Shown: positions 53,379 through 63,471, counted from the stretch's first letter. The stretch is DNA of 64,000 nucleotides from Flavobacterium proteolyticum (GCF_015223105.1 NZ_JADFTZ010000001.1:682001-746000), one strand, 5' to 3'. Made by a program: numbers and translations. Notes: generated by a model not told the origin, from the sequence alone.

Positions 53379-54383
53379 ATGAGCTCAGACAAAGAAGCAA
53401 AATTAAAAGCCTTACAACTAACATTAGACAAACTTGACAAAACATACGGAAAAGGAACCGTAATGAAACTAGGTGATAGCGCTGTTGAAGAAGTAGAAGC
53501 TATTCCTACAGGTTCGTTAGGTGTTGATTTAGCACTTGGAGTAAATGGATATCCAAGAGGAAGAATCATAGAAATCTACGGTCCAGAATCGTCAGGTAAA
53601 ACTACGTTAACATTACACGCCATAGCTGAAGCTCAAAAAGCAGGAGGAATTGCAGCATTTATTGATGCAGAACATGCATTTGACCGTTTTTATGCTGAGA
53701 AATTAGGCGTTGATATTGACAACTTAATTATTTCACAACCTGACAATGGTGAACAAGCATTAGAAATTGCTGAGAGTTTAATTCGTTCAGGAGCGGTTGA
53801 TGTTGTAGTAATTGACTCGGTTGCTGCTTTAACACCAAAAAGTGAAATTGAAGGCGATATGGGTGATTCTAAAATGGGATTACACGCACGTTTAATGTCA
53901 CAAGCGTTGAGAAAATTAACAGGAACGATTCACAAAACGAATTGTACAGTTTTCTTCATTAACCAATTACGTGATAAAATTGGAGTAATGTTTGGAAGTC
54001 CAGAGACTACAACTGGAGGAAATGCCTTGAAATTCTATGCTTCGGTTCGTATCGATATTCGTAAATCGACACAAATTAAAGATGGTGAAAACGTTATTGG
54101 TAATAGAACTAAAGTTAAAATTGTAAAAAATAAAGTAGCACCACCATTTAGAACGGCAGAATTTGATATTATGTATGGTGAAGGAATTTCAAAAGTAGGT
54201 GAAGTTTTAGACTTAGCTGTAGAATTTGAAATCATCAAAAAAAGTGGTTCATGGTTTAGTTACGGAGAAACTAAATTAGGTCAAGGTCGAGATGCTGTAA
54301 AAGCATTAATCAAAGACAATCCAGAATTAATGGATGAACTAGAACAAAAAATTAAAGAGCTTATCAAAGAAAATAACGCTTAA
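53379..54383 (+). CDS. recA: Recombinase RecA
   Basis: The 334-residue protein has Walker [10 protein letters not shown] (68-76), Walker [13 protein letters not shown], the L2 region [24 protein letters not shown] and the usual C-terminal domain. It forms the nucleoprotein filament for homologous recombination and SOS signalling. It is a single-gene unit with its own promoter and terminator. Confidence 0.98.
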   Translation: MSSDKEAKLKALQLTLDKLDKTYGKGTVMKLGDSAVEEVEAIPTGSLGVDLALGVNGYPRGRIIEIYGPESSGKTTLTLHAIAEAQKAGGIAAFIDAEHAFDRFYAEKLGVDIDNLIISQPDNGEQALEIAESLIRSGAVDVVVIDSVAALTPKSEIEGDMGDSKMGLHARLMSQALRKLTGTIHKTNCTVFFINQLRDKIGVMFGSPETTTGGNALKFYASVRIDIRKSTQIKDGENVIGNRTKVKIVKNKVAPPFRTAEFDIMYGEGISKVGEVLDLAVEFEIIKKSGSWFSYGETKLGQGRDAVKALIKDNPELMDELEQKIKELIKENNA

Positions 54384-54389
54384 AAATTA

Positions 54390-54417
54390 AATCACGCCTT
54401 GAGCGTGATTTTTTTTA
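54390..54417 (+). terminator. recA terminator
   Basis: ATCACGC and GCGTGAT form a stem around CTTGA, with a following T tract, 7 bases after the stop. Confidence 0.88.
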
Positions 54418-54439
54418 CAAATAGACGCAACCTTTTAAT

Positions 54440-54447
54440 TAAATTTG
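54440..54447 (+). promoter_or_regulatory. -7 element for the lipoprotein-sigma-beta-barrel unit
   Basis: TAAATTTG is an exact TAnnTTTG match 27 bases before the ATG; no good -33 is seen. Confidence 0.4.
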
Positions 54448-54474
54448 AATCTAACAATTAAATAAGAAATCAAA

Positions 54475-54882
54475 ATGAAGAAATTTGTATTACTGTTAAG
54501 TGTTTTGTTTTTATTTAACTCATGTAACATGGACGACAATGGTGATGATTTTCAATATGTATTATTACCTGTTGCGTCTGTTGAAATTCCGGCAGAATTT
54601 GTGTTAGGGGAAACCTATAATATTGTTGTACGATACTACAGACCTAGTACTTGTCATGCCTTTGATGGCTTTTATTATGAGAAAGATTTAAACATACGAA
54701 CTATTGCGGTGCAAAATATTGTTTTTAACCAAAACAATTGCGAACCATTAACTGATGTGTTAGTTGAAGAAAATTTAGAATTTCATGTAACGAATAATGG
54801 AAGTTACATATTTAAGTTTTGGCAAGGTAAAGATAGTAACGGACAAGATATTTTCTTGGAATATGAAATACCTGTAATTTAA
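54475..54882 (+). CDS. Small lipoprotein of unknown function
   Basis: The 135-residue protein has a lipoprotein signal (lipobox FNSCN, Cys17) and a beta-rich mature part with two further cysteines (STCHAF, NNCEPL). It has no recognised domain. It lies 12 bases before an ECF sigma gene, suggesting an envelope role linked to that regulator. Confidence 0.75.
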   Translation: MKKFVLLLSVLFLFNSCNMDDNGDDFQYVLLPVASVEIPAEFVLGETYNIVVRYYRPSTCHAFDGFYYEKDLNIRTIAVQNIVFNQNNCEPLTDVLVEENLEFHVTNNGSYIFKFWQGKDSNGQDIFLEYEIPVI

Positions 54883-54894
54883 AAAAATAAGCTT

Positions 54895-55437
54895 TTGATA
54901 ATCGAGCAACTCATACATGAATGTACTAAGAATAATATCAAATCGCAAGAGCAACTTTATAAATTATTAGCGCCGAAGTTGTTTGCTGTGTGTTTGAAGT
55001 ATTCGCGTAATTATGAAGAAGCTCAAGATAATTTACAAGAAAGTTTTTTAGTAATTTTTGAGAAAATTGGTCAATTCAAAAATACAGGATCATTTGAAGG
55101 TTGGGCAAAACGTATAGTAATTAATTATGTTTTACAACAATATCGAAATCAAAAAATATTTGAAATAATATCTGAAAAAATCGCTGTTGAAGAAGAAGTT
55201 GAAATTGACGATGAAAATGTAAGTTTAGAATTTTTAACTAAGATAATTCAAGAATTACCAGACCGCTACAGATTGGTTTTTAATTTATATGTGATTGATG
55301 ATTATTCGCATAAAGAGATAGCAGAAATGTTGGGTATTACTATTGGAACATCAAAATCTAATCTAGCCCGAGCGAAAGCAATTTTAAAACAAAAAATCGA
55401 ATTGAATAATAGCTATTCAATTAAGAAGACAAAATGA
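54895..55437 (+). CDS. ECF-type RNA polymerase sigma factor
   Basis: The 180-residue protein has a sigma-70 region 2 (KYSRNYEEAQDNLQESFLVIFEKI, FEGWAKRIVINYVLQQYR) and region 4 (LPDRYRLVFNLYVIDDYSHKEIAEMLGITIGTSKSNLARAK), without regions 1 and 3, as in ECF sigmas. No ATG fits; it starts at a TTG. Its stop overlaps the next start by four bases (ATGA), so it is coupled to a membrane/beta-barrel protein that may be its regulator. Confidence 0.92.
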   Translation: MIIEQLIHECTKNNIKSQEQLYKLLAPKLFAVCLKYSRNYEEAQDNLQESFLVIFEKIGQFKNTGSFEGWAKRIVINYVLQQYRNQKIFEIISEKIAVEEEVEIDDENVSLEFLTKIIQELPDRYRLVFNLYVIDDYSHKEIAEMLGITIGTSKSNLARAKAILKQKIELNNSYSIKKTK

Positions 55438-57095
55438 AAGAGCAAAAAAATATAGAACGTTTATTCCAAGAAAAATTCAAAGACTTTGATGCCATTCCGC
55501 CTCAAGGATCTTGGGACTCAATTGCTTCTAAATTAAATGAGAAGAAAAAGAAAAAAAGAGTTGTACCGTTTTGGTTTCAAGTATCCGGAATTGCTGCTTC
55601 ATTGTTAATTATTGGAACGCTAATTTGGAATTTTCAATCAGAAGACAATGAAATTATACTAAATAATAATGAAACTGTCGTTGGCGTTGATAAAGAAAAT
55701 ACTACTCGTGGAAATTCAGAAAAAAATAAAATTTCATCAGACAACGAAAACAATCAAAATACAATAAAAGAAAATCAAACTAATGCTTTAGAAAATAATA
55801 AAAAGCAATTTGATTCTAATTTGATAAATCTAGAAAAATCGAATACTAAAGTGGTTTCGAATGAAAATCAAAATACTCGTTCAAACAAAAAAAATAATAA
55901 TATTAATTTATCTGGAAACAAAAAACGATTTTACAACAATATAAAAGAGTCAAATAATATAGTTGTTTCTAACTCTAAAACTAACAAAACAAAAAGAAGT
56001 AAATCATCAATTAAAAATAACGATAACTACAATCTAATTGCTGATAATGAAGACTATAAAAAAACTAAATTAGTTTCAAACAAAAAAACAAAGAACATTA
56101 TATCTAAAAAAGAGACCATAGATTCTGAAAAAATTAATTCTTTTTTTGATAAAACTGAAACCATAACAAATTACGTAAATACAACTAATGATTCTCTAAC
56201 AGAAAAAACCAGTAACAGGGGAAGCGCAAATGTTATATTAACTTCTGTTGAAGACATTATTAATAACGATAGTACGCTAGTGGCTGAAATTTCTTCAGAA
56301 ATTAATACCCTAGAAGTATTGCTCAAAGAAAAAGAGGCTGGGAAAAATGAAGATGAAAAAGAAAAGAAAAAGAGAGATAAATGGGCGATAAGCACAAACG
56401 CATCGCCTGTTTATTTCAATTCTTTAGCTGAAGGGTCGTCTTTAGATCAAGAATTTGAAACGAATAGTAAAAACTATTCAACCACTTACAGTTATGGCGT
56501 AACGGGAATTTACAGCATTTCTAATAAAGTAAGTATTAGAACGGGAATAAATAATATTTTATTTAGCTACAATACAAATGATGTTGTTTATGAAAGTAAA
56601 CTAATTACTTCTGCTGCTAGTAACAATGTAGAAACAATCACAAGAAATGCGCAAGGAAATAATATGAATTTTTATTCTAAAAACAGCAATCAAAATAGTT
56701 TAAACGGGGATGTAGAAAACTTTACTCAAGAAAACATTGGTGCTTTAAAACAAAATGTAAACTATATTGAAGTACCTGTTGAATTAAGTTACAAATTACT
56801 AGACAAAAAATTTGGAATAGAAGTAATTGGGGGGATGAGTACCTTGTTTTTAAATAACAATACAGTTTTACTAGTTACTGACGGAATGGAAATGAATGTA
56901 GGAAAGGCAAACAATCTAAACAATATACATTTTAGTAGTAATGTCGGTTTGGGTTTTAAATATAATTTTTGGAGAAGTTTTAATGCTAATTTCCAACCTA
57001 TGTTTAAATACCAAATCAATACTTTTAGTGAAAATTCCGGTAACTTCAAGCCTTATTTCATAGGCTTGTATACCGGGGTAAGTTTTAGTTTTTAA
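55434..57095 (+). CDS. Anti-sigma-like membrane protein with C-terminal outer-membrane beta-barrel
   Basis: The 553-residue protein has a cytoplasmic start with the FDAIPPQGSWDSIASKL motif often found in proteins next to flavobacterial ECF sigmas, then one membrane helix (about 43-65). A long Asn/Lys/Ser-rich low-complexity stretch follows (about 75-270), then a C-terminal region with beta-barrel strands (from about 310: WAISTNASPVYFNS to a final GLYTGVSFSF). I infer that it spans from inner membrane through the periplasm to the outer membrane. If so, it may sense the envelope and control the sigma factor directly. Confidence 0.82.
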   Translation: MKEQKNIERLFQEKFKDFDAIPPQGSWDSIASKLNEKKKKKRVVPFWFQVSGIAASLLIIGTLIWNFQSEDNEIILNNNETVVGVDKENTTRGNSEKNKISSDNENNQNTIKENQTNALENNKKQFDSNLINLEKSNTKVVSNENQNTRSNKKNNNINLSGNKKRFYNNIKESNNIVVSNSKTNKTKRSKSSIKNNDNYNLIADNEDYKKTKLVSNKKTKNIISKKETIDSEKINSFFDKTETITNYVNTTNDSLTEKTSNRGSANVILTSVEDIINNDSTLVAEISSEINTLEVLLKEKEAGKNEDEKEKKKRDKWAISTNASPVYFNSLAEGSSLDQEFETNSKNYSTTYSYGVTGIYSISNKVSIRTGINNILFSYNTNDVVYESKLITSAASNNVETITRNAQGNNMNFYSKNSNQNSLNGDVENFTQENIGALKQNVNYIEVPVELSYKLLDKKFGIEVIGGMSTLFLNNNTVLLVTDGMEMNVGKANNLNNIHFSSNVGLGFKYNFWRSFNANFQPMFKYQINTFSENSGNFKPYFIGLYTGVSFSF

Positions 57096-57160
57096 GCTTT
57101 ATTGGTTAAGCTTAAATTTTTAGTTAAGTTGTTTCGTTTCTAGTTAAAATGAAACTGAGA

Positions 57161-57187
57161 AAGTCCAAATGCGTTTGGACTTTTTTA
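57161..57187. terminator. Bidirectional terminator between the beta-barrel and plsC genes
   Basis: AAGTCCAAA pairs with TTTGGACTT around a short loop, followed by T residues; the convergent gene ends at its far edge. Confidence 0.85.
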
Positions 57188-57925
57188 TTTTAAATCCTCG
57201 AGCAACGGTTGTAAAATAATTTCTCTTACTTGTTGTTTCAATGCATTTTTATCTTCTAAAGTTTTTCCTTTCGTTTCAATTATTGGATAAATTTTAGCAC
57301 GCATCTTACCCGGACTTCCGCTGAAAAAAGTATATGAAAAACGTTTTTTATTATCAAAAAATACCATTGGAACTATTGGTAAACCGTGTTCAATAGCAAT
57401 TCTGAAAGCACCATCTTTAAATTCATCTAAAACAATATGTTCTTCGGGAACACCGCCTTCTGGAAAAATACAAATACTCAATCCTTGATGAATTCTTTTT
57501 TGTGCACGTTCAAAAACCGCATAGCGACTTTTACTACTGCTTCTATCAACCAAAATACAAACGCGTTTATAGATAAATCCAAAAATCGGAATCTTCGCCA
57601 ATTCTTTCTTTCCAACAAAAACAAAAGGGTGATTTTTAACCGCAATCAACATCAACATAATATCCGTCATTGAAGTATGATTGGCAACTAACATATAACT
57701 TTTGCCATCTTCAAAAACTTCATCACCTTCAATTTTGTAATGGAATCCCATTCCAATTAAAATGAATTTGGCCCAAATACGCGCAATTCTAAAAAATATT
57801 GGATAGGTTTTTTCACTTAAAATTGTAGCAAAAATGAAAGGAAATAGTACAATAATGGGAACTAAAACCAAGATGTAAAACCAAATACGATATAAAAGGG
57901 TAAACGGATATTTTAAAAATTTCAT
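57185..57925 (-). CDS. 1-acyl-sn-glycerol-3-phosphate acyltransferase (PlsC)
   Basis: The 246-residue protein has an N-terminal membrane segment (about 12-35), the catalytic NHTSMTD motif (HX4D) near residue 82 and FPEGGVPEE near 155, where PlsC usually has FPEGTRS. It acylates lysophosphatidic acid in phospholipid synthesis. It is the second PlsC-like gene here, with the other paired to a desaturase at 3641. Confidence 0.88.
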   Translation of the reverse strand: MKFLKYPFTLLYRIWFYILVLVPIIVLFPFIFATILSEKTYPIFFRIARIWAKFILIGMGFHYKIEGDEVFEDGKSYMLVANHTSMTDIMLMLIAVKNHPFVFVGKKELAKIPIFGFIYKRVCILVDRSSSKSRYAVFERAQKRIHQGLSICIFPEGGVPEEHIVLDEFKDGAFRIAIEHGLPIVPMVFFDNKKRFSYTFFSGSPGKMRAKIYPIIETKGKTLEDKNALKQQVREIILQPLLEDLK

Positions 57926-58002
57926 TTAGCAAGATTATTAGAATTCCAAAAGTAATCATTTTAATAAAACCTATCTCTTTTTACTTTTCTGTTTTTGGTT
58001 TA

Positions 58003-58076
58003 CATTTGCAATTCAGAATACTAATTAAAAAACTTAGCGAAGCTTTGCGAATAACTTTGCGATTCTTTGCGTTAAA
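58003..58076 (+). repeat. trpS leader with four CTTTGCG-type repeats and -7 elements
   Basis: CTTAGCG at 58033, then CTTTGCG at 58043, 58055 and 58065, spaced 10, 12 and 10 bases. An exact TAACTTTG -7 element (58052-58059) overlaps one of them, and a TACATTTG element lies at 58003-58010. The array ends 14 bases before the trpS ATG. Confidence 0.5.
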
Positions 58077-58084
58077 AAACAACA

Positions 58085-59053
58085 ATGGCAAAAATCTTAA
58101 CCGGAGTTCAAAGTACAGGAACGCCTCACTTAGGTAATTTATTGGGAGCAATTTTACCAGCAATTAAAATGGCTGAAAATCCTGATAATCAATCATTTCT
58201 TTTCATTGCTGATTTGCATTCGATTACGCAAATCAAAAATGGCGCAGAATTAAGACAAAACACCTACAGTACGGCGGCAACTTGGCTAGCTTGTGGATTA
58301 AATACCGATAAAGTAATTTTCTATCGTCAATCAGATGTGCCTCAAACAGCAGAATTGTCTTGGTATTTGAGCTGTTTCTTTCCGTTCCAACGCTTAACAT
58401 TAGCGCATTCGTTCAAAGACAAAGCAGATAGATTAGAAGATGTAAATGCCGGATTGTTTACTTATCCAATGCTAATGGCTGCGGATATTTTATTATACGA
58501 TGCCAATATTGTTCCCGTTGGAAAAGACCAATTACAACATATAGAAATTACAAGAGACGTTGCTTCAAGATTTAATCATCAAATGGGAGAAACCTTTGTT
58601 TTACCAGAAGGAAAAACGAGTGAAGAAACCATGTATGTTCCAGGAACAGACGGACAAAAAATGAGTAAATCGAGAAACAATTTCATTAATATTTTTGTGG
58701 ACGACAAAGCGCTTCGCAAACAAATTATGGGAATTCAAACCGATAGCACGCCTTTAGAAGATCCAAAAAACCCAGATACTTGTAATTGTTTTGCTTTGTA
58801 CAAATTGTTAGCAACACCAGAACAAACGGAAGTAATGAAAGCCAACTATTTAGGTGGAAATTACGGCTACGGTCACGCAAAACAAGAATTATTCGAATTA
58901 ATCGTTGAGAAATTCAAAACCGAAAGAGAAAAATACAATTACTACATCAACAACTTAGAAGAAGTAGATAAATTATTACTCGAAGGTGCCGCAAAAGCAA
59001 GTAAATTAGCTAATGGTGTTTTAAAAAGAGTTAGAGAGAAGTTGGGATATTAA
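58085..59053 (+). CDS. trpS: Tryptophanyl-tRNA synthetase
   Basis: The 322-residue class I synthetase has the HIGH-type motif GTPHLGNLLGA near the start, a tryptophan-site stretch DLHSITQ, and KMSKS (KMSKSRNN) near residue 197. It charges tRNA-Trp with tryptophan. Length is normal for bacteria. It stands alone, with the repeat-rich leader directly upstream. Confidence 0.97.
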   Translation: MAKILTGVQSTGTPHLGNLLGAILPAIKMAENPDNQSFLFIADLHSITQIKNGAELRQNTYSTAATWLACGLNTDKVIFYRQSDVPQTAELSWYLSCFFPFQRLTLAHSFKDKADRLEDVNAGLFTYPMLMAADILLYDANIVPVGKDQLQHIEITRDVASRFNHQMGETFVLPEGKTSEETMYVPGTDGQKMSKSRNNFINIFVDDKALRKQIMGIQTDSTPLEDPKNPDTCNCFALYKLLATPEQTEVMKANYLGGNYGYGHAKQELFELIVEKFKTEREKYNYYINNLEEVDKLLLEGAAKASKLANGVLKRVREKLGY

Positions 59054-59069
59054 TTAATATCATTTAGAA

Positions 59070-59639
59070 ATGAATGAAAACTCCATAAAACTCTTCAAAC
59101 ATTGTGAATTGTGTAAAAACAAATCTCAAAATCTTGAAATAGGCGTTTTTTGCAGTTTGACCAACAAAAATCCAAATTTTGATATTTACTGTGATAAGAT
59201 TTCATTTAATGAAAATCTTGAAAAAAAGATTACAGAGATTAACATCGCTTTTGAAAAAACGAAAAGAGAAAAAAAATGGGTTTATTCTTATTTTGTAGTT
59301 TTCTTAATTATGAGTCTAGCTATGTTTCTTTTTACCTATAAATTCAACGATTATATCGCAAACATTTTAAGTAAAGCAAGCGGTAAACCTATATTTATTG
59401 CCTCATCAATTATAATAATTTTCATTTGTATTGGAGTGGTTTTGCTTGGTTATGCTTTTGGTGCCTTGAATAGATATCGTTTCGATAGTAAAAAGAACAC
59501 TGAAGACAAACATGAATTAGATGCCATTTTAAAATTATACAATATCGAATATGATTTTAAAATATCTTTTAAAGACCGTATGTTAATGCCGACTGATATT
59601 GTAACAGAATTAAAAATAGAAAAAAATTATTCTGATTGA
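59070..59639 (+). CDS. Two-helix membrane protein with Cys-rich N-terminus, unknown
   Basis: The 189-residue protein has a cytoplasmic-looking N-terminal segment with four cysteines (CELCKNK, GVFCSLT, IYCDKIS) that could bind zinc, a coiled stretch, then two membrane helices (about 72-92 and 107-132). It is 16 bases after trpS, and its end overlaps the convergent gene by 13 bases. Function unknown. Confidence 0.65.
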   Translation: MNENSIKLFKHCELCKNKSQNLEIGVFCSLTNKNPNFDIYCDKISFNENLEKKITEINIAFEKTKREKKWVYSYFVVFLIMSLAMFLFTYKFNDYIANILSKASGKPIFIASSIIIIFICIGVVLLGYAFGALNRYRFDSKKNTEDKHELDAILKLYNIEYDFKISFKDRMLMPTDIVTELKIEKNYSD

Positions 59640-60205
59640 AATGGGCATGATGTCCACGGATAAGCACATTGGTCTTTTCTTTGTAACCACCCTGACATAC
59701 TAACTCCATTAATCACAAAATTTACTTTTGCCCATAGACCAATAATTTCAATCAATTCTGTTTCTAAAAATTTATCTGATTTATAAACTATATTAGAGTT
59801 TAAGTTTGGATTTTCAAAAAACTTAATAAGACTTCTTGATTCGACATCTAAATCGGAAATATTAATTTTTAAGTTTTTTGCTAATATCCAATTACCTTTA
59901 TATTGTTCGAAATTATTATTAAACTGTCTGTCATTGCATTCTGGTAAAATTAAAATATTTTCGATTTTCAACCAGCCACTCTTTGATTCTGATATAGCAA
60001 ATTTGTACCAACTACTATCATTAATTAATGGTTTGAGTTCGTGAATTAATATTCCATTTGGATAATTGTAAATTAAAATTGGTTCATTTAAATTTTTTGA
60101 ATAATAACATTCAACAAAATTTTCAAAAAAAATTTTATTATTAAATTCCTGAGCTGAAATTTTTGATGAAATTAATAATATAATAATCAAATAAATTTTC
60201 TTCAT
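59627..60205 (-). CDS. Secreted SH3-like protein of unknown function
   Basis: The 192-residue protein has a signal peptide (MKKIYLIIILLISSKISAQ) and two repeated segments that each end in a Trp-Leu pair (KSGWLKIENI near 75 and SGWLQRKDQ near 178). This resembles bacterial SH3-like folds, which often bind peptidoglycan or proteins in the periplasm. It lies 5 bases after a lipoprotein gene in the same direction. Confidence 0.7.
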   Translation of the reverse strand: MKKIYLIIILLISSKISAQEFNNKIFFENFVECYYSKNLNEPILIYNYPNGILIHELKPLINDSSWYKFAISESKSGWLKIENILILPECNDRQFNNNFEQYKGNWILAKNLKINISDLDVESRSLIKFFENPNLNSNIVYKSDKFLETELIEIIGLWAKVNFVINGVSMSGWLQRKDQCAYPWTSCPFQSE

Positions 60206-60210
60206 ACATT

Positions 60211-60867
60211 CTATTCTCTTAAAGTATTGCCATCATCAGGAATTACTTTTCTTATCTCCCATTTGTTGTTTTTTATTTTTCTACAATAAACATGATAAGT
60301 ACCAAAAAATTTAAAAACAGAAAAAAAAGAATTTTCTGCTTTTTCGTCCATTAATACTCTTGTAAAAAACAAAACTTGTTCTCCAGAATTTCTATCTTGT
60401 CCTTCAAAAGTATTTGAATATGGAACTAAATTAACACTAATATTTGAATCATTAAATTCATCTAATCCAACTTTTCTTGAATCTAATTCATTTTTTAAAT
60501 AAACAGTTTCATCAGTAGATAGTTTCTTAACATACAACAAAGTGTCTAACACTTTTTGTTGCACTTTCTTATACTTTCTTATTTTAGATAATTGACTTTT
60601 ATAATAAACTTTAAATTCTTTTAAGTATCTATCCCATGACAAACTATCTTGTCTACGAATACTATCTAATTGTTTTTCATTATATTTTAACGAATCTAAT
60701 ATTTGAGGTGGTGGAATTCTCACCGAATAAAATTTCAATTCTCTTTCTAAAACCTCCGGCAACACATCGCACAAAACTTCCGCTTCTAATTCTTCATAGG
60801 TTTTTTCTTTCTCAGTGCAAGAAAGTATAAAGAAAGAAAAAAATGTAAGTAAGATTAGTTTTTGCAT
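60211..60867 (-). CDS. Lipoprotein of unknown function
   Basis: I start at the ATG at 60867 (218 residues), which yields a clean signal with lipobox ILSCTEKE; the frame reaches 60894 but that adds nine charged residues before the signal. The mature part is rich in Lys and Glu, with a likely helical stretch in the middle and a beta-type C-terminus. No recognised domain. It is downstream of ppc and upstream of the SH3-like gene. Confidence 0.72.
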   Translation of the reverse strand: MQKLILLTFFSFFILSCTEKEKTYEELEAEVLCDVLPEVLERELKFYSVRIPPPQILDSLKYNEKQLDSIRRQDSLSWDRYLKEFKVYYKSQLSKIRKYKKVQQKVLDTLLYVKKLSTDETVYLKNELDSRKVGLDEFNDSNISVNLVPYSNTFEGQDRNSGEQVLFFTRVLMDEKAENSFFSVFKFFGTYHVYCRKIKNNKWEIRKVIPDDGNTLRE

Positions 60868-60897
60868 AAACCTGAATTTATAAATCAACAACAAAAA

Positions 60898-63471
60898 CTA
60901 AGCCGAATTTCTGCTCGCATTAATATTTCCAAACAACGAACGTGTTACTATTTTTTCATAAACCGCAATTAACTTTTCGTCTGGTGTTCGACTTTCTCTC
61001 AACGCTTTAATTTTTAACAAGGCATATTGCTGAATCGTTAATAAAGGAACCACCATTTTTTCACGCATTTCTATGGAAGCTTTTCCGTCGGGATAGTTTT
61101 CCATTAATTCTTTGAAACCTGAAATTTTCAATAACAAGCGTTTGGTTTCTAAATATTCATCGTGAATTATTGTCCAAAAAGCACCAAATTCCGCATCGTT
61201 TTTCATGTAAGCCGTTAACGGAAAAAACGATTTGCATAACGCCATCATACTGTTTTCCAATAAGGTTCTAAAAAACAATGAATTTTGATATAAGTTACTT
61301 ACTTCGTCCCAACGGTTTTGTTCTTCAAAATGTTTTAAAGCCGTTCCAAGTCCGAAAAAACCAGGAACATTTTGCTTTAATTGACTCCAAGAACCCACAA
61401 ACGGAATGGCTCTTAAATCATCTAAATTTAATTTCGCTTCTGATTTTCTTTTGGATGGTCGGCTACCAATATTTGTTTTTGCGTAATAATTCAACGTGCT
61501 CATTTTTTCCAAATAAGGCACAAACAGCGGATGATTTTTAAAATCAATATATTTCTTAAAACTAATTGTTGCCAATTGTTCTAAAATAGCATTTTCAGAA
61601 AGCGTTAATTCATTTTGATTGGTATTGAAAACTTGATTTTTCGCACCCGCACTCACTAAATTTTCCAAATTGTAGCGACACGAATCCAACGTTCCAAAAT
61701 TAGAACTAATCGTTTGTCCTTGCACCGTTAATTGCAATTGCTGACTTTCAATTTTTGGACCTAACGAAGCATAAAACTGATGCGTTTTTCCGCCACCACG
61801 CGCTGGAGGTCCGCCACGACCGTCGAAGAAAATGACTTTAATGTTGTATTTTCTGGAAATTTCGGTCAACGCTTCTTTTGCTTTATATATGGCCCAGTTT
61901 GCCATTAAATAGCCACCATCTTTTGTTCCGTCTGAGAAACCTAACATGATGGTTTGCTGATTGCCACGATTTTTCAAATGATTCGCATAAACCGAATTCG
62001 TGTACAATTGTTCCATCACTAAATCGGCTTTATGCAAATCTTCCACCGATTCAAAAAGCGGCACCACATCAACCGTTGGATTGTTCCAATCGCACAAATG
62101 AAACATCGCCAACGTTTCCATGACGTTCAAAGCACTTTCGTTGTTACTAATAATGTAACGGTTACAACCTAATTCGCCATTATTCTGTTGAATCGTGCGA
62201 ATGGCTTCAATAGAACTGATGGTTTCTTTCGTAATTTCATTCTCAAAATCTGAAGCTTTTAATTGAGCTGAAGCTTTGGATAAAATATCAATTTTTGCTG
62301 TTTCTGATAAGTTAAAATAATCTGCTGGAAACAAACTTTTCTCTTTTTGAACAATGTCTTGAAAAACCGCTTTGTGAATTTTGCTGTTCTGGCGAATGTC
62401 TAAAGTCGCAAAATGAAAGCCAAACAAATTGACTTTATTCAATAACAAATCTACTTCGTCCACATAAAGCGATTGGTGTTTTTCAATAATGATATTTTTA
62501 ATGTTTTGTAATTGCGATTTGAATTCCTCCAAAGAAATAAAAATGTCTCCTTGCGAATAAAAAACCGAACGGTATAACTTGTTTTCTAATTCGGCAATAA
62601 TCACGTCAACACCTGTAAAAGTTAATTTTCGTTTTAATTTTCGAATATCGGTGTAATAACATTTTAAGATAGAAGTTCGTAAACGTTCGGCAACTTTCAA
62701 AGTAATTTCAGTAGTTACAAACGGATTTCCATCTCGATCGCCACCGGGCCAAAAACCTAAATTGAGCACATCATTCTTGAGTTCGTTTCCTTTAAAAATA
62801 TTTTTTTGAAGGTAATGCACCATTTCGCTTGCTGTTGGATAAAATACATTTTCCAAATACCAAATCAAACTCACAGCTTCATCAAAAGGAGTTGGTTTTT
62901 CTTTTTTGAAGAACGGCGTTTTACCCAATTGCGCCAACAAATCTTTAATTACAATATGATTGTTAGCTTTCAAAGCTTCCGTCAAATCGGTAATAATTCC
63001 TAAAACCGAACCTGGATAAAACTGTGTTGGATGTGCAGTTAAAACCGTTCTAACTTTGAAATTTTCTAAAAATTCTTTCAGTTCTTTGCTTTTTCCTTCC
63101 GATTCTGCCGTTTCTTTAATAGCACGAAGCGAACTTTTGCCTTCCATATTGTTCACTATTGGAAAAGCAGCATCTTCAATCGCATCAAAAAGCACCACTT
63201 GACGCTCCACATATTGAATAAATCGAAACAACAAACTGATTTTTTCTTCTTCGGAAGGATTGTCTAAATATTTCGTTACGAAGGTTTCAAAAATCTCCGC
63301 TGGACTTTGCTCATTTTTATACCCATTTTCGCAAACTTCCGAAAACAAAGGCAACAAAACTCCCGTGTTATTAATCTCGTCAAAAGGCAACGTGATAAAA
63401 ACACTGTTATAAATGGTATATTTTGAAGCCACATTTTGTTGAAAGCGTTCAATTTTTGGAAGCGTGTACAT
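60898..63471 (-). CDS. ppc: Phosphoenolpyruvate carboxylase
   Basis: The protein (857 residues from the ATG at 63471) has the catalytic-His motif VLTAHPTQFYPGS (His147), GFWPGGDRDGNPFVTTEITL, GFSDGTKDGGYLMANW and FFDGRGGPPARGGGKTHQF. It fixes bicarbonate on PEP to form oxaloacetate, refilling the TCA cycle. An in-frame GTG six codons upstream exists but the ATG fits better. Confidence 0.95.
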   Translation of the reverse strand: MYTLPKIERFQQNVASKYTIYNSVFITLPFDEINNTGVLLPLFSEVCENGYKNEQSPAEIFETFVTKYLDNPSEEEKISLLFRFIQYVERQVVLFDAIEDAAFPIVNNMEGKSSLRAIKETAESEGKSKELKEFLENFKVRTVLTAHPTQFYPGSVLGIITDLTEALKANNHIVIKDLLAQLGKTPFFKKEKPTPFDEAVSLIWYLENVFYPTASEMVHYLQKNIFKGNELKNDVLNLGFWPGGDRDGNPFVTTEITLKVAERLRTSILKCYYTDIRKLKRKLTFTGVDVIIAELENKLYRSVFYSQGDIFISLEEFKSQLQNIKNIIIEKHQSLYVDEVDLLLNKVNLFGFHFATLDIRQNSKIHKAVFQDIVQKEKSLFPADYFNLSETAKIDILSKASAQLKASDFENEITKETISSIEAIRTIQQNNGELGCNRYIISNNESALNVMETLAMFHLCDWNNPTVDVVPLFESVEDLHKADLVMEQLYTNSVYANHLKNRGNQQTIMLGFSDGTKDGGYLMANWAIYKAKEALTEISRKYNIKVIFFDGRGGPPARGGGKTHQFYASLGPKIESQQLQLTVQGQTISSNFGTLDSCRYNLENLVSAGAKNQVFNTNQNELTLSENAILEQLATISFKKYIDFKNHPLFVPYLEKMSTLNYYAKTNIGSRPSKRKSEAKLNLDDLRAIPFVGSWSQLKQNVPGFFGLGTALKHFEEQNRWDEVSNLYQNSLFFRTLLENSMMALCKSFFPLTAYMKNDAEFGAFWTIIHDEYLETKRLLLKISGFKELMENYPDGKASIEMREKMVVPLLTIQQYALLKIKALRESRTPDEKLIAVYEKIVTRSLFGNINASRNSA

